This document shows positions 53,548-61,918 of a DNA stretch of 64,000 bases, piece by piece. The stretch is from NCBI GenBank assembly GCA_025464445.1, contig JAODLY010000044.1, forward strand, positions 1 to 64,000, read 5' to 3'. The notes under the pieces were generated by a model, which ran no database searches, was not told the DNA's origin, and worked only from the letters and a program-made list of their open reading frames with translations. Position 1 is the stretch's first letter. Every line of letters starts with the position of its first letter. The translations under genes and the position numbers were made by a program. The DNA comes from Rhodoglobus sp. (GTDB taxonomy: Bacteria; Actinomycetota; Actinomycetes; Actinomycetales; Microbacteriaceae).

Positions 53548-53566
53548 CATCGGGGCGTCGTATCGG

Positions 53567-54010
53567 TTGGCGAACGCCGAGCTGCAAGTCACGATCACTG
53601 TGTTCAATGAGAGCAAAGAAGTCATCGGGCCAGTGCTTGTTCAGGTCATCGACCCAATGCGTGGCACGCTCCACCGCTATCCGAGGATCGAATTGAAGTC
53701 GATTCGGCCCGCGCAGTCTGCGATCTGCGAAATTCGAGTTAACGCGGTCGATCAATGGTCGAGCGCCGCCCCTAGCATCGTGTTCAGGGATGCGGGCGGC
53801 GAGTGGTGGAGGCGTACGGTGTTTGAGCCGGTCGAGCACATCCACGACGACCCCGCAAACTTCGCCTGGAACTCTCCAAATCGTGGACCGACCGCGCGCA
53901 CAACCGGAAAGGTATGGGCGCTCACCGAGTCGGCCGACTTCAAGCCTCGGTTGTCGACACGATGGCACCGATTCTGGCGCAAGCGACGCGGCAAGAGCTC
54001 CCTCCCCTGA
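53567..54010 (+). pseudogene. C-terminal remnant of the small membrane-protein family
   Basis: ELQVTITVFNESKEVIGPVLVQVIDPMRGT is nearly identical to the end of the broken gene at 46801, but here the downstream part (HRYPRIELKSIRPAQSAICEIRVNAVD...) is kept while the N-terminal membrane helix is absent. A TTG at 53567 opens the frame but no ribosome-binding site is seen. A 147-residue soluble fragment may or may not be expressed. Confidence 0.6.
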
Positions 54011-54160
54011 CTTACTTAAGCAAGGGTCGTCGGGCTCGAGTTGCGCAAGCGCGTTGGCGGTGGGGGCGCTGATCCTAGGTGCCCGCTACGAACACGGCGA
54101 TGAGCGCAACGGCCATCGACGCCACAGCGACATCGAGCGATGCGATAGCAATGCCTGTGC

Positions 54161-54439
54161 TTAAGCACTGCGAACGGTCAGCATCGGCCTTGGCGTTACG
54201 AGCGATCTCGAGGCTGGCGCGCAACGCTCGACCACCTGGTCGAGCGTTGCGCTGGTGTTTTGGATGATTTCGGATACCTCCGACAGTGCACCGGCGACCA
54301 TCTGAGTCGGTAGGGATGCTCTACGCGCCCCGGCTTCGAGGTAGCTACGCCGTTGATCAGCTAATTCTGGGCCAGACGTGTGTCGTTCCACCAGCATGCG
54401 AAGGGCCAACGCCAACTTCTTGAGATCTGGGTTTGGCAA
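54161..54439 (-). CDS. Hypothetical small protein, duplicated as remnant nearby
   Basis: A 92-residue frame from TTG 54439; helical sequence with no recognised domain. Part (RHTSGPELADQRRSYLEAG) is repeated as a fragment at 53440-53560, so the family has been duplicated in this region. No clear ribosome-binding site. Confidence 0.4.
   Translation of the reverse strand: MPNPDLKKLALALRMLVERHTSGPELADQRRSYLEAGARRASLPTQMVAGALSEVSEIIQNTSATLDQVVERCAPASRSLVTPRPMLTVRSA
54331..54385. repeat. Dispersed 55-bp repeat, copy 2
   Basis: Pairs with 53493-53547. Begins CGGCTTCGAGGTAGCTACG and lies inside the hypothetical gene above. Confidence 0.7.
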
Positions 54440-54526
54440 GACGGCCGGATGAACCGCAATCCTTCGCTGGGAGGGTTGATCTTCCGAGTGCAGCGAGCTC
54501 GACGGCGCGACAGTTCTCGCCAGCCG

Positions 54527-55063
54527 TCATTGAGTGAGCACAAACGGAAAAACCTTATTGCGAAGGAGCATGTAGATCTTCTGCTGTTGCCGCGTGCTTA
54601 TCGTGTCTTTGTTCCGCTTATTGAACATTTTTGCGAGGAAATCATAGTCCCTCTCGCCATCGCTGAAGTTCCATTGATCGGGAGTGAATGCGCCGCTATC
54701 GAGCAGGTACTCAAGCAGTGCGCGCGAGAAGAACTCAGAGGTAAGCGCGACGTCTTGGCCTTCGACAAGCGCCTTGCGAAGCGCGTGAAGATCGCTGAAC
54801 ACACTGACCTGACGGTCGAGGTCTTCTCGACCGAACTTGTTCACGCAGACGCTACCGATCGGGTAGAGCACCGCTCCGTTTAGCTCGTTCTTGATGGTGA
54901 AGAGCTTCACTAAGTTCGTCTGACCGCACACGCATACGCCAGTGCCCGCAGGTTCTTCTTCGAGGTCCACGACCACCCACTCGTTGACCGCCCGCCTCCA
55001 ATCGTTCGATTTGGACGAAGCGAGGACTGCCTGGACAAGAGACTCAAGACTGTGAACGGTCAT
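54527..55063 (-). CDS. Hypothetical protein with zinc-ribbon-like Cys motif (178 aa)
   Basis: VCVCGQTNLVKLFTIKNELNGAVLYPIGSVCVNKFGR (43-79) resembles a recurrent uncharacterised bacterial/phage motif with CxC...C and an I-G-S-x-C-x-x-K-F element, probably a small zinc-binding module. The C-terminal part is helical (TRQQQKIYMLLRNKVFPFV). ATG at 55063 with GAGGG upstream. Function unknown. Confidence 0.65.
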   Translation of the reverse strand: MTVHSLESLVQAVLASSKSNDWRRAVNEWVVVDLEEEPAGTGVCVCGQTNLVKLFTIKNELNGAVLYPIGSVCVNKFGREDLDRQVSVFSDLHALRKALVEGQDVALTSEFFSRALLEYLLDSGAFTPDQWNFSDGERDYDFLAKMFNKRNKDTISTRQQQKIYMLLRNKVFPFVLTQ

Positions 55064-55181
55064 CGCTGGGCCCTCCTTCAGCGGTGAAGGCGGCTGCCGA
55101 CTGCGGCACTAACTCCTTGCCATCCCTGCCGTGAGGTCTCCGTACCGAATCTATAGCTCGCGAAAATTTGTTGCTCATCCC

Positions 55182-55787
55182 TTAGCCGTTCGCATCTGCC
55201 AGCAGTCGAGCACCCACGCCCTCAAGCCACTTATCAAGGTCGATTGAGCTGCCGACCGTGCTCGACCACGCGTTTCCGCGGCGCACGTCGACGAAAGTCG
55301 CGATCGCTCTTCCGGATGTATCGGCACGCAGGAGCAGTCGCAATGCGCCCTGCACCGCCTCGGCGCTAGGCGCCTCGAGGTTCATCCAGACTGCGACGTG
55401 CTCGATAGTTCCATCGGGCCACTCTTCTGAGAAGAGCGGCTTGACGGCGACATCCAGCCCGCCGATGAGCAGATCCACACTTGCCGGGCGGTGAAACCGC
55501 GCACCATTCCAGCGCTCCGCGATGCTTGGCCAAAGCTCGGCGATCGTGGCGTAGCTTGCCCTGCGCTTCGCGCTCGCTTGGGCTGCCGCGGCTTCGATTA
55601 CCGACCCGTCTCGCATCGTGCGGCGATCGTTGTAAATGGCCACACGCATCTGTTTCCAGAAGTCCCCCGGCAGAAAGTACTCACTGTCGGCTTGGTCTCG
55701 GATCTCCACCGCCTTGGCGCGTCGCTTCGATTCACCCGCGCTCATGTACCGGACGAAGGCGCTCAAGTTGACCTTAAATGCACTCAC
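55182..55787 (-). CDS. Hypothetical protein (201 aa)
   Basis: No family recognised. Basic N-terminus (SAGESKRRAKAVEIRDQ), then an alpha/beta region with RFHRPASVDLLIGGLDVAVKPLFSEEW and VAVWMNLEAPSAEAVQGALRLLLRAD. No signal peptide. It follows the DUF2188 gene by 63 nt on the same strand, forming the end of the small-protein cassette. Confidence 0.6.
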   Translation of the reverse strand: MSAFKVNLSAFVRYMSAGESKRRAKAVEIRDQADSEYFLPGDFWKQMRVAIYNDRRTMRDGSVIEAAAAQASAKRRASYATIAELWPSIAERWNGARFHRPASVDLLIGGLDVAVKPLFSEEWPDGTIEHVAVWMNLEAPSAEAVQGALRLLLRADTSGRAIATFVDVRRGNAWSSTVGSSIDLDKWLEGVGARLLADANG

Positions 55788-55850
55788 GATGGAATCCTTT
55801 CGCTGGAGCTGGTCGAGGGCTTTTCGCGTGAGCCCCTCGACCAGCCAGTC

Positions 55851-56096
55851 CTACTTTCGGTCGCGCGGCGGGTTCGGGTCGTGACCGCCGCCCACCGTGT
55901 CGGTGTCGCGGATCTCGCCCTGCCGGTTGTGGATCCGGACCTCGCCGCCCCCCAGGTTGGTGACGATGTCACGCGCGCGGTCAATGGCTTCGCCCTGCGT
56001 GGGCAAGTGCGCCGAGGCGCGGTCCGCGTTGGGCTTGACAATGTCCCAGCCCCCATCGGGGTTCGGCACGACGTGCCGGTTGTTTTCTTCGGCCAT
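55851..56096 (-). CDS. DUF2188 family protein (81 aa)
   Basis: A small protein with the DUF2188 pattern: HVVPNPDGGWDIVKPNADRASAHLPTQGEAIDRARDIVTNLGGGEVRIHNRQGEIRDTDT. GGAGG sits eight bases before the ATG at 56096; an earlier ATG is part of that site. DUF2188 folds as a small beta-alpha-beta unit; role unknown. Part of a tandem cassette with two even smaller genes. Confidence 0.85.
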   Translation of the reverse strand: MAEENNRHVVPNPDGGWDIVKPNADRASAHLPTQGEAIDRARDIVTNLGGGEVRIHNRQGEIRDTDTVGGGHDPNPPRDRK

Positions 56097-56166
56097 CTTC
56101 GGGGCCTCCATTTCTCTAGTTGAACAATGAACTCAGCGTCCGAGCGACAGCGCCTCCTACTGCGAG

Positions 56167-56322
56167 TCACTTCTCGTTTCGAACGCCCTTGTGCTCGTGC
56201 GAGCTGCCGTTCATGATGCGGCCCGTGGTCGTGTCGCGCTTGAACCAGGTCTTGCCAACCTTGAATTCACTGCGGCGCTTGACTGTGCCGAGACGATGTC
56301 CATGTCCGGTATTCTTTGCCAT
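56167..56322 (-). CDS. Small basic protein (51 aa), HGHRLGTVKRRS-type
   Basis: ATG at 56322 has a strong GGAGG eight bases upstream. The protein is basic, with AKNTGHGHRLGTVKRRSEF, then KTWFKRDTTTGRIMNGSS. The pattern of a G-x-R-x-G-x-V-K-x-R-S segment followed by W-x-K-R-D-T-x-T-G-R is one I have seen next to DUF2188 genes. Probably a nucleic-acid or protein-binding peptide; unproven. Confidence 0.75.
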   Translation of the reverse strand: MAKNTGHGHRLGTVKRRSEFKVGKTWFKRDTTTGRIMNGSSHEHKGVRNEK

Positions 56323-56363
56323 ATTTTGTTCACCTCCTCTCGAGTCGATGACGGTTTTTCGGG

Positions 56364-56504
56364 CTACTTCCTCTTGCCGGAGGGCGTCTGCGACAGTGCG
56401 CTGGCAGCCGCCGTCTTCTCGGCCTTCGTTGACGTCGGGTTGGACAGGACCTTGCTCGCAGCCGAGGCGGCCTTTGAACTGGTCTGGCGGGAGTTTGTTC
56501 CCAT
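56364..56504 (-). CDS. Small Ser/Ala/Thr-rich protein (46 aa)
   Basis: Reads MGTNSRQTSSKAASAASKVL then SNPTSTKAEKTAAASALSQ, ending SGKRK. Codon use and compositional pattern suggest a genuine conserved peptide; the SD before ATG 56504 is weak (AGCGAGA). It leads the cassette with the 51-residue and DUF2188 genes (41- and 70-nt gaps). Confidence 0.65.
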   Translation of the reverse strand: MGTNSRQTSSKAASAASKVLSNPTSTKAEKTAAASALSQTPSGKRK

Positions 56505-56588
56505 TTGTATCTCGCTGTTCTTTCTGCCACAGAACGCCGGCGGCGGTCTATTGGCCGACCATTTCTGGTCTCAGTAGGTACAGACGAG

Positions 56589-57644
56589 CTAACTCAGGCA
56601 CTCCCGACATACCTCGGAGTCACCCTTAAAGAGTTGGGCCGGCTTGATCGTGAAGCAGTTTCTGCACGTGCGTTCGGACACACGGCTGGGGCACGCGCAT
56701 CGACCACACTCTCCGCACTTCGGGTCGCCGCAGGTCGGACAGATCTCTGCCCCGTAGGTGCGCATGACGTGACCGCAGTTGACGCAAGAATGCCACTCCT
56801 TGTAGTAGGCACTCTTCGGCGCGGAAAGTGCGATCCTTTCCCAGGGAGCTCCGTCGACAACGGAAACGACCACGAAGTAGTCACCCAGTCGCGTGACCTG
56901 GGCATACATCTCTTGTCCGGGCACATCATTCGCGTAGAGCCAAGACGTCTTTCGCGATACAAGCCCAGCGTTCGACGTTCGGACCGCTCGCACGATCTCG
57001 GTTTGCGATTCATCGAGTCCGCGACGAAGCGGGTAATCGGCATAAGACGCACTGAAGACAATCACGCCGTCGGCATCAAGCAAGACGACATGACCAGGAC
57101 TGGCGAGATTCTGGACGGCCCGGACACAAACCGCCGCCCTAGACGCTTGTCCAGCTCTCCACAAGCGAGCTACTTGCGCGGCCGTCGGCGTTGATCCGCC
57201 CAGATGTTCGGTGGCAAGAGCCGGGGGAATCAGGATGGCAGCGGCGAATGCATCACTAGTCATCTCCTCCAGCTGACGCCCGCGATCTGGCTGACCAGGG
57301 AGGTCCTCGGCGAGTTCGATCTGAGTGCGCTGCAGGTGATGCCCCAACTCATGGAGGGCAGTAAACGCCTCCCTCCTCGAAAAAGTACCCGGAACTATTC
57401 CGATCCGAGGCGGCTCGATTGTGTCCACGTAGGCACCCGCAATCGTGCAATCGGGTGACTGCGCCGCGAAATCGATATAGGCAATCTCAAGGTCGGACCA
57501 GGTGCCCAACTCAGCCACTGGTCCAGCCTCGAGCCGATCTCGGATTGCAGGATCACGAGCATCGAGAAGCTCAAGCATTCTCGCGACCCGCTCAGCAACC
57601 TTTTCCCGCCCAAGGATTCGGGCCCGGCGACTAGGACCGCTCAC
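56589..57644 (-). CDS. ImmA/IrrE-family metallopeptidase with C-terminal zinc ribbons
   Basis: A 351-residue protein. HELGH (98-102) and the downstream EEMTSDAFAAAILIP (about 126-140) give the gluzincin zinc site. The last ~70 residues hold several CxxC units (CVNCGH, CPTCGD, CGECGRCAC, CRNC, CREC), probably zinc ribbons. Family members cleave repressors on phage or SOS signals, or activate stress responses. GTG start overlaps the upstream gene by 14 nt. Here no XRE repressor adjoins it. Confidence 0.9.
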   Translation of the reverse strand: MSGPSRRARILGREKVAERVARMLELLDARDPAIRDRLEAGPVAELGTWSDLEIAYIDFAAQSPDCTIAGAYVDTIEPPRIGIVPGTFSRREAFTALHELGHHLQRTQIELAEDLPGQPDRGRQLEEMTSDAFAAAILIPPALATEHLGGSTPTAAQVARLWRAGQASRAAVCVRAVQNLASPGHVVLLDADGVIVFSASYADYPLRRGLDESQTEIVRAVRTSNAGLVSRKTSWLYANDVPGQEMYAQVTRLGDYFVVVSVVDGAPWERIALSAPKSAYYKEWHSCVNCGHVMRTYGAEICPTCGDPKCGECGRCACPSRVSERTCRNCFTIKPAQLFKGDSEVCRECLS

Positions 57645-58542
57645 CGAATCTCATTTCGAAGTACAGGTCAACTCGAGCGTCCCAGACGCTGAGATCCCCC
57701 TCCTTCCTGGCGGCAAGCGCGAGCGCTCCCTGCGTAAGCTCCAGCAGCGCCTCGCTATCGGCGGCCTCGAGGGATGCCAATCGAGGACGGACAGAGAGCC
57801 TTGTGACAGCCGCCGTAAGACCTTCCTCGATGACAGGATTGCTCGCCAAAATGACGCCAACCTCGACGTCCATTAGTGGTGACAACGCTCTAGCTTGGAC
57901 GACGCCTACAAGCCCCGTGCCGTTCGCTAGCTTGAGCGCAGCAGCTGGATTAACGCGAAGCACCTCCGCGATCGCCTTTACGGTCAGGTTCGCAGCAGCG
58001 ATCATGTCGGGCAGAGCTCCGTTGCCCGAAATGAGATTCACAGCATTGCTCAAGGCCTCCATGACCAAGGCAAGCTCTCGGCGCGTCTGCGCCCGCCGAC
58101 TACTAAGGTTCAGGACCGGAAGTCCGCGGGCGAGTGCGCCCGCATCTGACGCCTCGAGAAGTGCGGCGAGTGAACCGTATTGGCCGGCGTTCGAGATGAG
58201 ACGCTCAAGGACCACCTCGGCCACATCAGTCGCAAGTTCTGTCCAAACGCTCAAAGCCACTGATAGCGAGGTCGATCCTGCAGGCAGGATCACAGTCATG
58301 TTGTCAGCCATGTCCTGACCCACTGTTACGGGCGCGACTCGGACCAGATTACGGAAACTGCCAATCCTCTTATCGACGAAAACCATTGAGACCACGTCAT
58401 CCCACCGTGCCCGCCAGACTTGGCCGGCAGCGAGCTCATTGCCCTCGTCCCACGATTCGTAGAAGTGGGGCACACGCATGTTGACGTACTCGATCCAAGG
58501 GTTCGTCACGCTATCCCCGTTATCCATTCTCTCCTTGACCAC
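57631..58542 (-). CDS. Hypothetical helical protein, operon partner of the ImmA/IrrE peptidase
   Basis: 303 residues, no recognised family. It begins with a short acidic segment, a compact Trp-containing part (WRARWDDVVSMVFVD), then a long Ala/Leu-rich helical region (VALSVWTELATDVAEVVLERLISNAG...). Start is GTG 58542 or ATG 58527. It overlaps the peptidase start and follows the next upstream gene by 36 nt, so the three are one operon. It may be the peptidase target. Confidence 0.7.
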   Translation of the reverse strand: MVKERMDNGDSVTNPWIEYVNMRVPHFYESWDEGNELAAGQVWRARWDDVVSMVFVDKRIGSFRNLVRVAPVTVGQDMADNMTVILPAGSTSLSVALSVWTELATDVAEVVLERLISNAGQYGSLAALLEASDAGALARGLPVLNLSSRRAQTRRELALVMEALSNAVNLISGNGALPDMIAAANLTVKAIAEVLRVNPAAALKLANGTGLVGVVQARALSPLMDVEVGVILASNPVIEEGLTAAVTRLSVRPRLASLEAADSEALLELTQGALALAARKEGDLSVWDARVDLYFEMRFGERS

Positions 58543-58578
58543 CTTCTTGTTTCACTACTTACGTTATGTATTGACGAG

Positions 58579-59628
58579 CTAACTAACATCGAGAAGCTCA
58601 AGACAGCTAGCAAGCGCGACCTTAACCGCTTCCTTAGATGGCTTCTGGGTTGCGACTCGCTCGCGGAATCTGGCCAGAACCGACTTGACATACGTCGCGC
58701 TGACACTCGTACCCGGCAACAGAGTGACGGTTTCGGACAGATCTTCGTCGCCGACTGCGATCGAAAGTCGCTCGACCCAGACGAACCCCTTGAGCAACGC
58801 GTCGGCCTCCGCCAACATAACAAGCCACTCGGCGGGCGCCATGTGCTCGATTTCGCTATACCAACCGTTGTCCCAGTCGAGAGCAATTTCGACACGCTCA
58901 ATCGCGCGTTCAGCTGCGGGATCGATGTCCAGCTCGGTGAGACCGTACGGTGCGAGCTCGTCGAGCTCGAAGACCCGGACAATTGCAGTGGCGAGCACCT
59001 GGTCTGTAAGCGCTCCACCGGCGAAAGAGATCAGCGTGCGGGCGGCCCGCACGAGCTTCTCGATGTTCTCGGCGGAAGTGGGGCCGGCCGCGTTGAGCTT
59101 CTCGATGGGCTCGATAGCCGCCAGACCAGGCGCGCGGAGCAGCTCCTCGAAGTCACCGGCCCAAATCTCCGTCAGGCCGACCAAGCTCCACGCGGCGGTC
59201 CCCGCGAACTCCTTGGTGTGGTCGACGAAGTCAGGCTGCTTCATGAGGAGACCACGCATGCGCAGCCGCATTAGCCCCGCGGTGGTACCGCGCGCCTCGT
59301 CGATCATGGCGTTCTTGATGCTGCGGCGGGCGAGACGCGTATACGACGCATCATCCGTCGCTGTCGCGCCAACGCGAACGAAGAATTCGGGTCCCTTCGT
59401 TCCGCTGAGCTGATCCGCCAACCAGTGGCGCGCTGCATCGCTGTTCCAAGCCGCTCCACTCGGAGGAGGAAAGCCGCTCGCCCGTCCAACCTGCCGAACG
59501 AGCTTGATCACCCAGGCGTACTGGACCGGCCCCAGCTGGCCGAGGGCACGTAGTTCCTCGTACGGCGAAAGTCCGCCGTGCGCCGAACCTGCCTGATGAT
59601 CGTCGTCATCGTCCTCTACCGCTGTCAC
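58579..59628 (-). CDS. Hypothetical protein with sigma-factor-like segment (349 aa)
   Basis: No family recognised with certainty. The stretch SYTRLARRSIKNAMIDEARGTTAGLMRLRMRG (about 95-126) resembles sigma-70 region 2-like sequences (R-x-x-x-x-x-N-x-x-I-D-x-x-R). N-terminus is acidic. Leads the operon with the helical protein and the ImmA/IrrE peptidase; an anti-sigma or sigma partner cleaved by the peptidase would fit. Weak inference. Confidence 0.65.
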   Translation of the reverse strand: MTAVEDDDDDHQAGSAHGGLSPYEELRALGQLGPVQYAWVIKLVRQVGRASGFPPPSGAAWNSDAARHWLADQLSGTKGPEFFVRVGATATDDASYTRLARRSIKNAMIDEARGTTAGLMRLRMRGLLMKQPDFVDHTKEFAGTAAWSLVGLTEIWAGDFEELLRAPGLAAIEPIEKLNAAGPTSAENIEKLVRAARTLISFAGGALTDQVLATAIVRVFELDELAPYGLTELDIDPAAERAIERVEIALDWDNGWYSEIEHMAPAEWLVMLAEADALLKGFVWVERLSIAVGDEDLSETVTLLPGTSVSATYVKSVLARFRERVATQKPSKEAVKVALASCLELLDVS

Positions 59629-59719
59629 GAATTCTCCTTACCTTTGGGCGTGCACTGATAGCAGATACGCGTCGCTGGCGACACCAGCTTTTGCAGCGCC
59701 TCAAAAGGCCCTAAGGTCG

Positions 59720-59794
59720 AAGTGTCTTCCTACAGACACACAAGGACCCCGATCTGTCCGAAGAGCCTCGCTCGACGGATCGATCGGGGGCCTT
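59720..59794 (+). ncRNA. Candidate small structured RNA or attenuator (two hairpins)
   Basis: GTGTCT-TCCTAC-AGACAC (59722-59739) is a small stem-loop. It is followed by a long imperfect stem: AAGGACCCCGATCTGTCCG (59742-59760) pairs with 59776-59794 with three mismatches, then CGTCTTTACTTTT. The layout resembles an sRNA with an intrinsic terminator. It lies between divergent genes, so it is not the end of either. Confidence 0.5.
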
Positions 59795-59918
59795 CGTCTT
59801 TACTTTTCAAATCTTGTGAAGCCGAGACCATCACAATATCCGATCAGGGTGACCTTTTTGTAAGAAACGCGCAATTATTAAGAATTGATCGCTATTCTTG
59901 GGGCAAAAGGGGATCCGC

Positions 59919-61253
59919 ATGCTGCTTGCTTTCAGACTGACCAACTTCCGCTCGTTCCTGGATGAGCAGGTTCTTCATCTCGTGCATTCGCCGCGGGAAC
60001 GGTCCGAGGGGATGCTGCACCCAGAAATCCTTCCGGCGCTCGCTGTCCTCGGCGCGAACGCCTCGGGTAAGTCGAACCTATTGAGAGCCATTGAGCTGAT
60101 GTTCGGAATGATTCGTAATTCGGCCGCGCAACCTACCGAGACGCTCCCCTACCAGCCCTTTCTCCTCGGAAGCGGCGAACCGGGGCCAACGCTCTTTGAA
60201 GCGTCCGTTCAATTCGAGGGGGTGCGTTACGACTACGGATTCGAGTACGACGCTGAACGGATCATCAGCGAGTGGCTCTACTCATCGCCCCACGGCCGGC
60301 AGCGCACCATCTTTGAACGGGGCCTGGGAGCAGACTGGTACTTCGGAGATTCTTTGAAGGGTGCAACGCAGGCGCTGGCCGATGCGACACGCGATAACGC
60401 ACTTCTTCTATCCACGGCCCGCCTGATCAACCACAAGGTGCTCACGCCGCTCCACGAGCAATTTGGCGGACTGGTCAAGGTGCTTCGTTCAGACACACTC
60501 GACATGACCTTGCAGGTCACTTTGGACTCGCTGTCACGCGATCCGAAACGACGCGACGATGTCGCGAAGTTGCTCAAGAGAGCCGATCTAGGCGTTGCGT
60601 CCCTCTCAATTGATGAGGGAGGTGTCCCCGCGGTGGTGCAGGAGGCGACGAAACGCTTCTATGAGACGGTGATGCCCGATGCCACTCCTGAAGAGATCCA
60701 GGCGCAGATCATGCTGTCTATGTTGCGGCCCAAGCTCACCCATAGCGGCGAAGGCGGCGTGGCCGTCGGCATTCCATTCGAGTGGGAATCGGTCGGAACG
60801 CGCAACCTCCTGGCAATACTGGGCCCAATCCTCGATCGACTCGCCACCGGTGGCGTGCTCGTAGTAGACGAGCTCGACACCAGTCTCCATCCGAGGCTCG
60901 TTAGTGAACTCGTGAAACTCTTCGTCTCCCCCAGGACAAATCCCCTTCAAGCACAGCTGGTGCTGTCCACTCACGACGTGACTGTGATGATGAACGTCAA
61001 CGGATACGGTGCACTCGAACGGGACGAGTTGTGGCTAGTCGAGAAGGACCGTCAGGGACGAAGCGAGGTCTATTCCATCTGGCGCTACAAACCCCGCAAG
61101 GACGAGGTCTACAGCCGAAATTACCTGATGGGCCGCTACGGCGGACTCCCAAGAATGGACGAAACGAATTTCGTTGACATCCTGAGTGAAGATGAGCCGG
61201 GTTTCGTGGATCTCTCGAGTGCGGAACCAAATGCCGAACAGAACCACGATTAG
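59919..61253 (+). CDS. AAA ATPase of the RloA/OLD-like (AAA_15) type
   Basis: 444 residues from the ATG at 59919 (AAAGGGG upstream). FRLTNFRSF is the usual opening; Walker A GANASGKSN (45-53), a long coiled-coil-like middle, signature-like SVGTRNLLA, Walker B VLVVDE (313-318) and the switch His352 in LSTHD are all present. It overlaps the RloB-like gene by 26 nt. In RloAB/AbiL-type systems such an ATPase pairs with RloB to block phage. Confidence 0.92.
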   Translation: MLLAFRLTNFRSFLDEQVLHLVHSPRERSEGMLHPEILPALAVLGANASGKSNLLRAIELMFGMIRNSAAQPTETLPYQPFLLGSGEPGPTLFEASVQFEGVRYDYGFEYDAERIISEWLYSSPHGRQRTIFERGLGADWYFGDSLKGATQALADATRDNALLLSTARLINHKVLTPLHEQFGGLVKVLRSDTLDMTLQVTLDSLSRDPKRRDDVAKLLKRADLGVASLSIDEGGVPAVVQEATKRFYETVMPDATPEEIQAQIMLSMLRPKLTHSGEGGVAVGIPFEWESVGTRNLLAILGPILDRLATGGVLVVDELDTSLHPRLVSELVKLFVSPRTNPLQAQLVLSTHDVTVMMNVNGYGALERDELWLVEKDRQGRSEVYSIWRYKPRKDEVYSRNYLMGRYGGLPRMDETNFVDILSEDEPGFVDLSSAEPNAEQNHD

Positions 61254-61839
61254 TCTTCGGCGCACGGTCGCCAGCCGCAGGCAGAAGGAGCTCTTTCTGA
61301 TCCTCCATGACCCTGGCACGCTCGGCGAGTACCTTGCCTGGATGCGGCGTCTGCTCGAGCACAACAACGCAGACCTGGAGGAAATGACGGCGGGATCGGC
61401 GGTGGCCGAAGTGGAGCGCGCAGCCGAAATGCGAGCGACGGCACGCAAGAAGAATGCCGCGTACGACGAGGTCTGGTGCGCGTTCAACCGAGAAGGAAGA
61501 TACGACCTTACCGACGCAAGGGAGCTGGCCGCCGCGAAGGGAATTGGCATCGCGATCTGCGATCCAACGGTAGACGTATGGTTCCTGCAGCACTTCGAGG
61601 GAATCACGGGCCTCTCGCCGGAGGAAATTGCTGAGCGGCTCGCAAAGCGCTTCGACAAGGATCTGACGTCACTGCGGCATCAAGAGAACAGGCTCTTCGG
61701 CAAATACGATCTGGCTCGGAGTAGAGCCATCTCGCCTGGCGAAGATGCTAACCCGGGATCCAGTCTCCACCGGCTCGTAGACGCGATGCGGACATCCAAG
61801 CAAGCGTTCTCTGGTTCCGCTGATCAGCCCAAACTCTAG
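61228..61839 (+). CDS. RloB-like protein with degenerate TOPRIM motifs
   Basis: 203 residues. YDEVWCAF, then a helix and GIGIAICDPTVDVWFLQHFEG match RloB-family blocks by eye (usually yDevwcvfDrD... SnPcFElWlllHF). The first catalytic segment, usually IvcEGekTE, is LILHDPGTLGE (Glu replaced), and DrD is NRE (Asn86-Glu88). So catalytic residues look altered. ATG at 61228 lies within the ATPase gene, implying translational coupling. Confidence 0.8.
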   Translation, partial: QMPNRTTISLRRTVASRRQKELFLILHDPGTLGEYLAWMRRLLEHNNADLEEMTAGSAVAEVERAAEMRATARKKNAAYDEVWCAFNREGRYDLTDARELAAAKGIGIAICDPTVDVWFLQHFEGITGLSPEEIAERLAKRFDKDLTSLRHQENRLFGKYDLARSRAISPGEDANPGSSLHRLVDAMRTSKQAFSGSADQPKL

Positions 61840-61918
61840 GAGCGTCGGGCACGATCGCTCTTCTCGCTCGCCGTCAACGACCGTCAGAACGCGCGGCCGG
61901 CGGGCACAGTTAGCAGTT

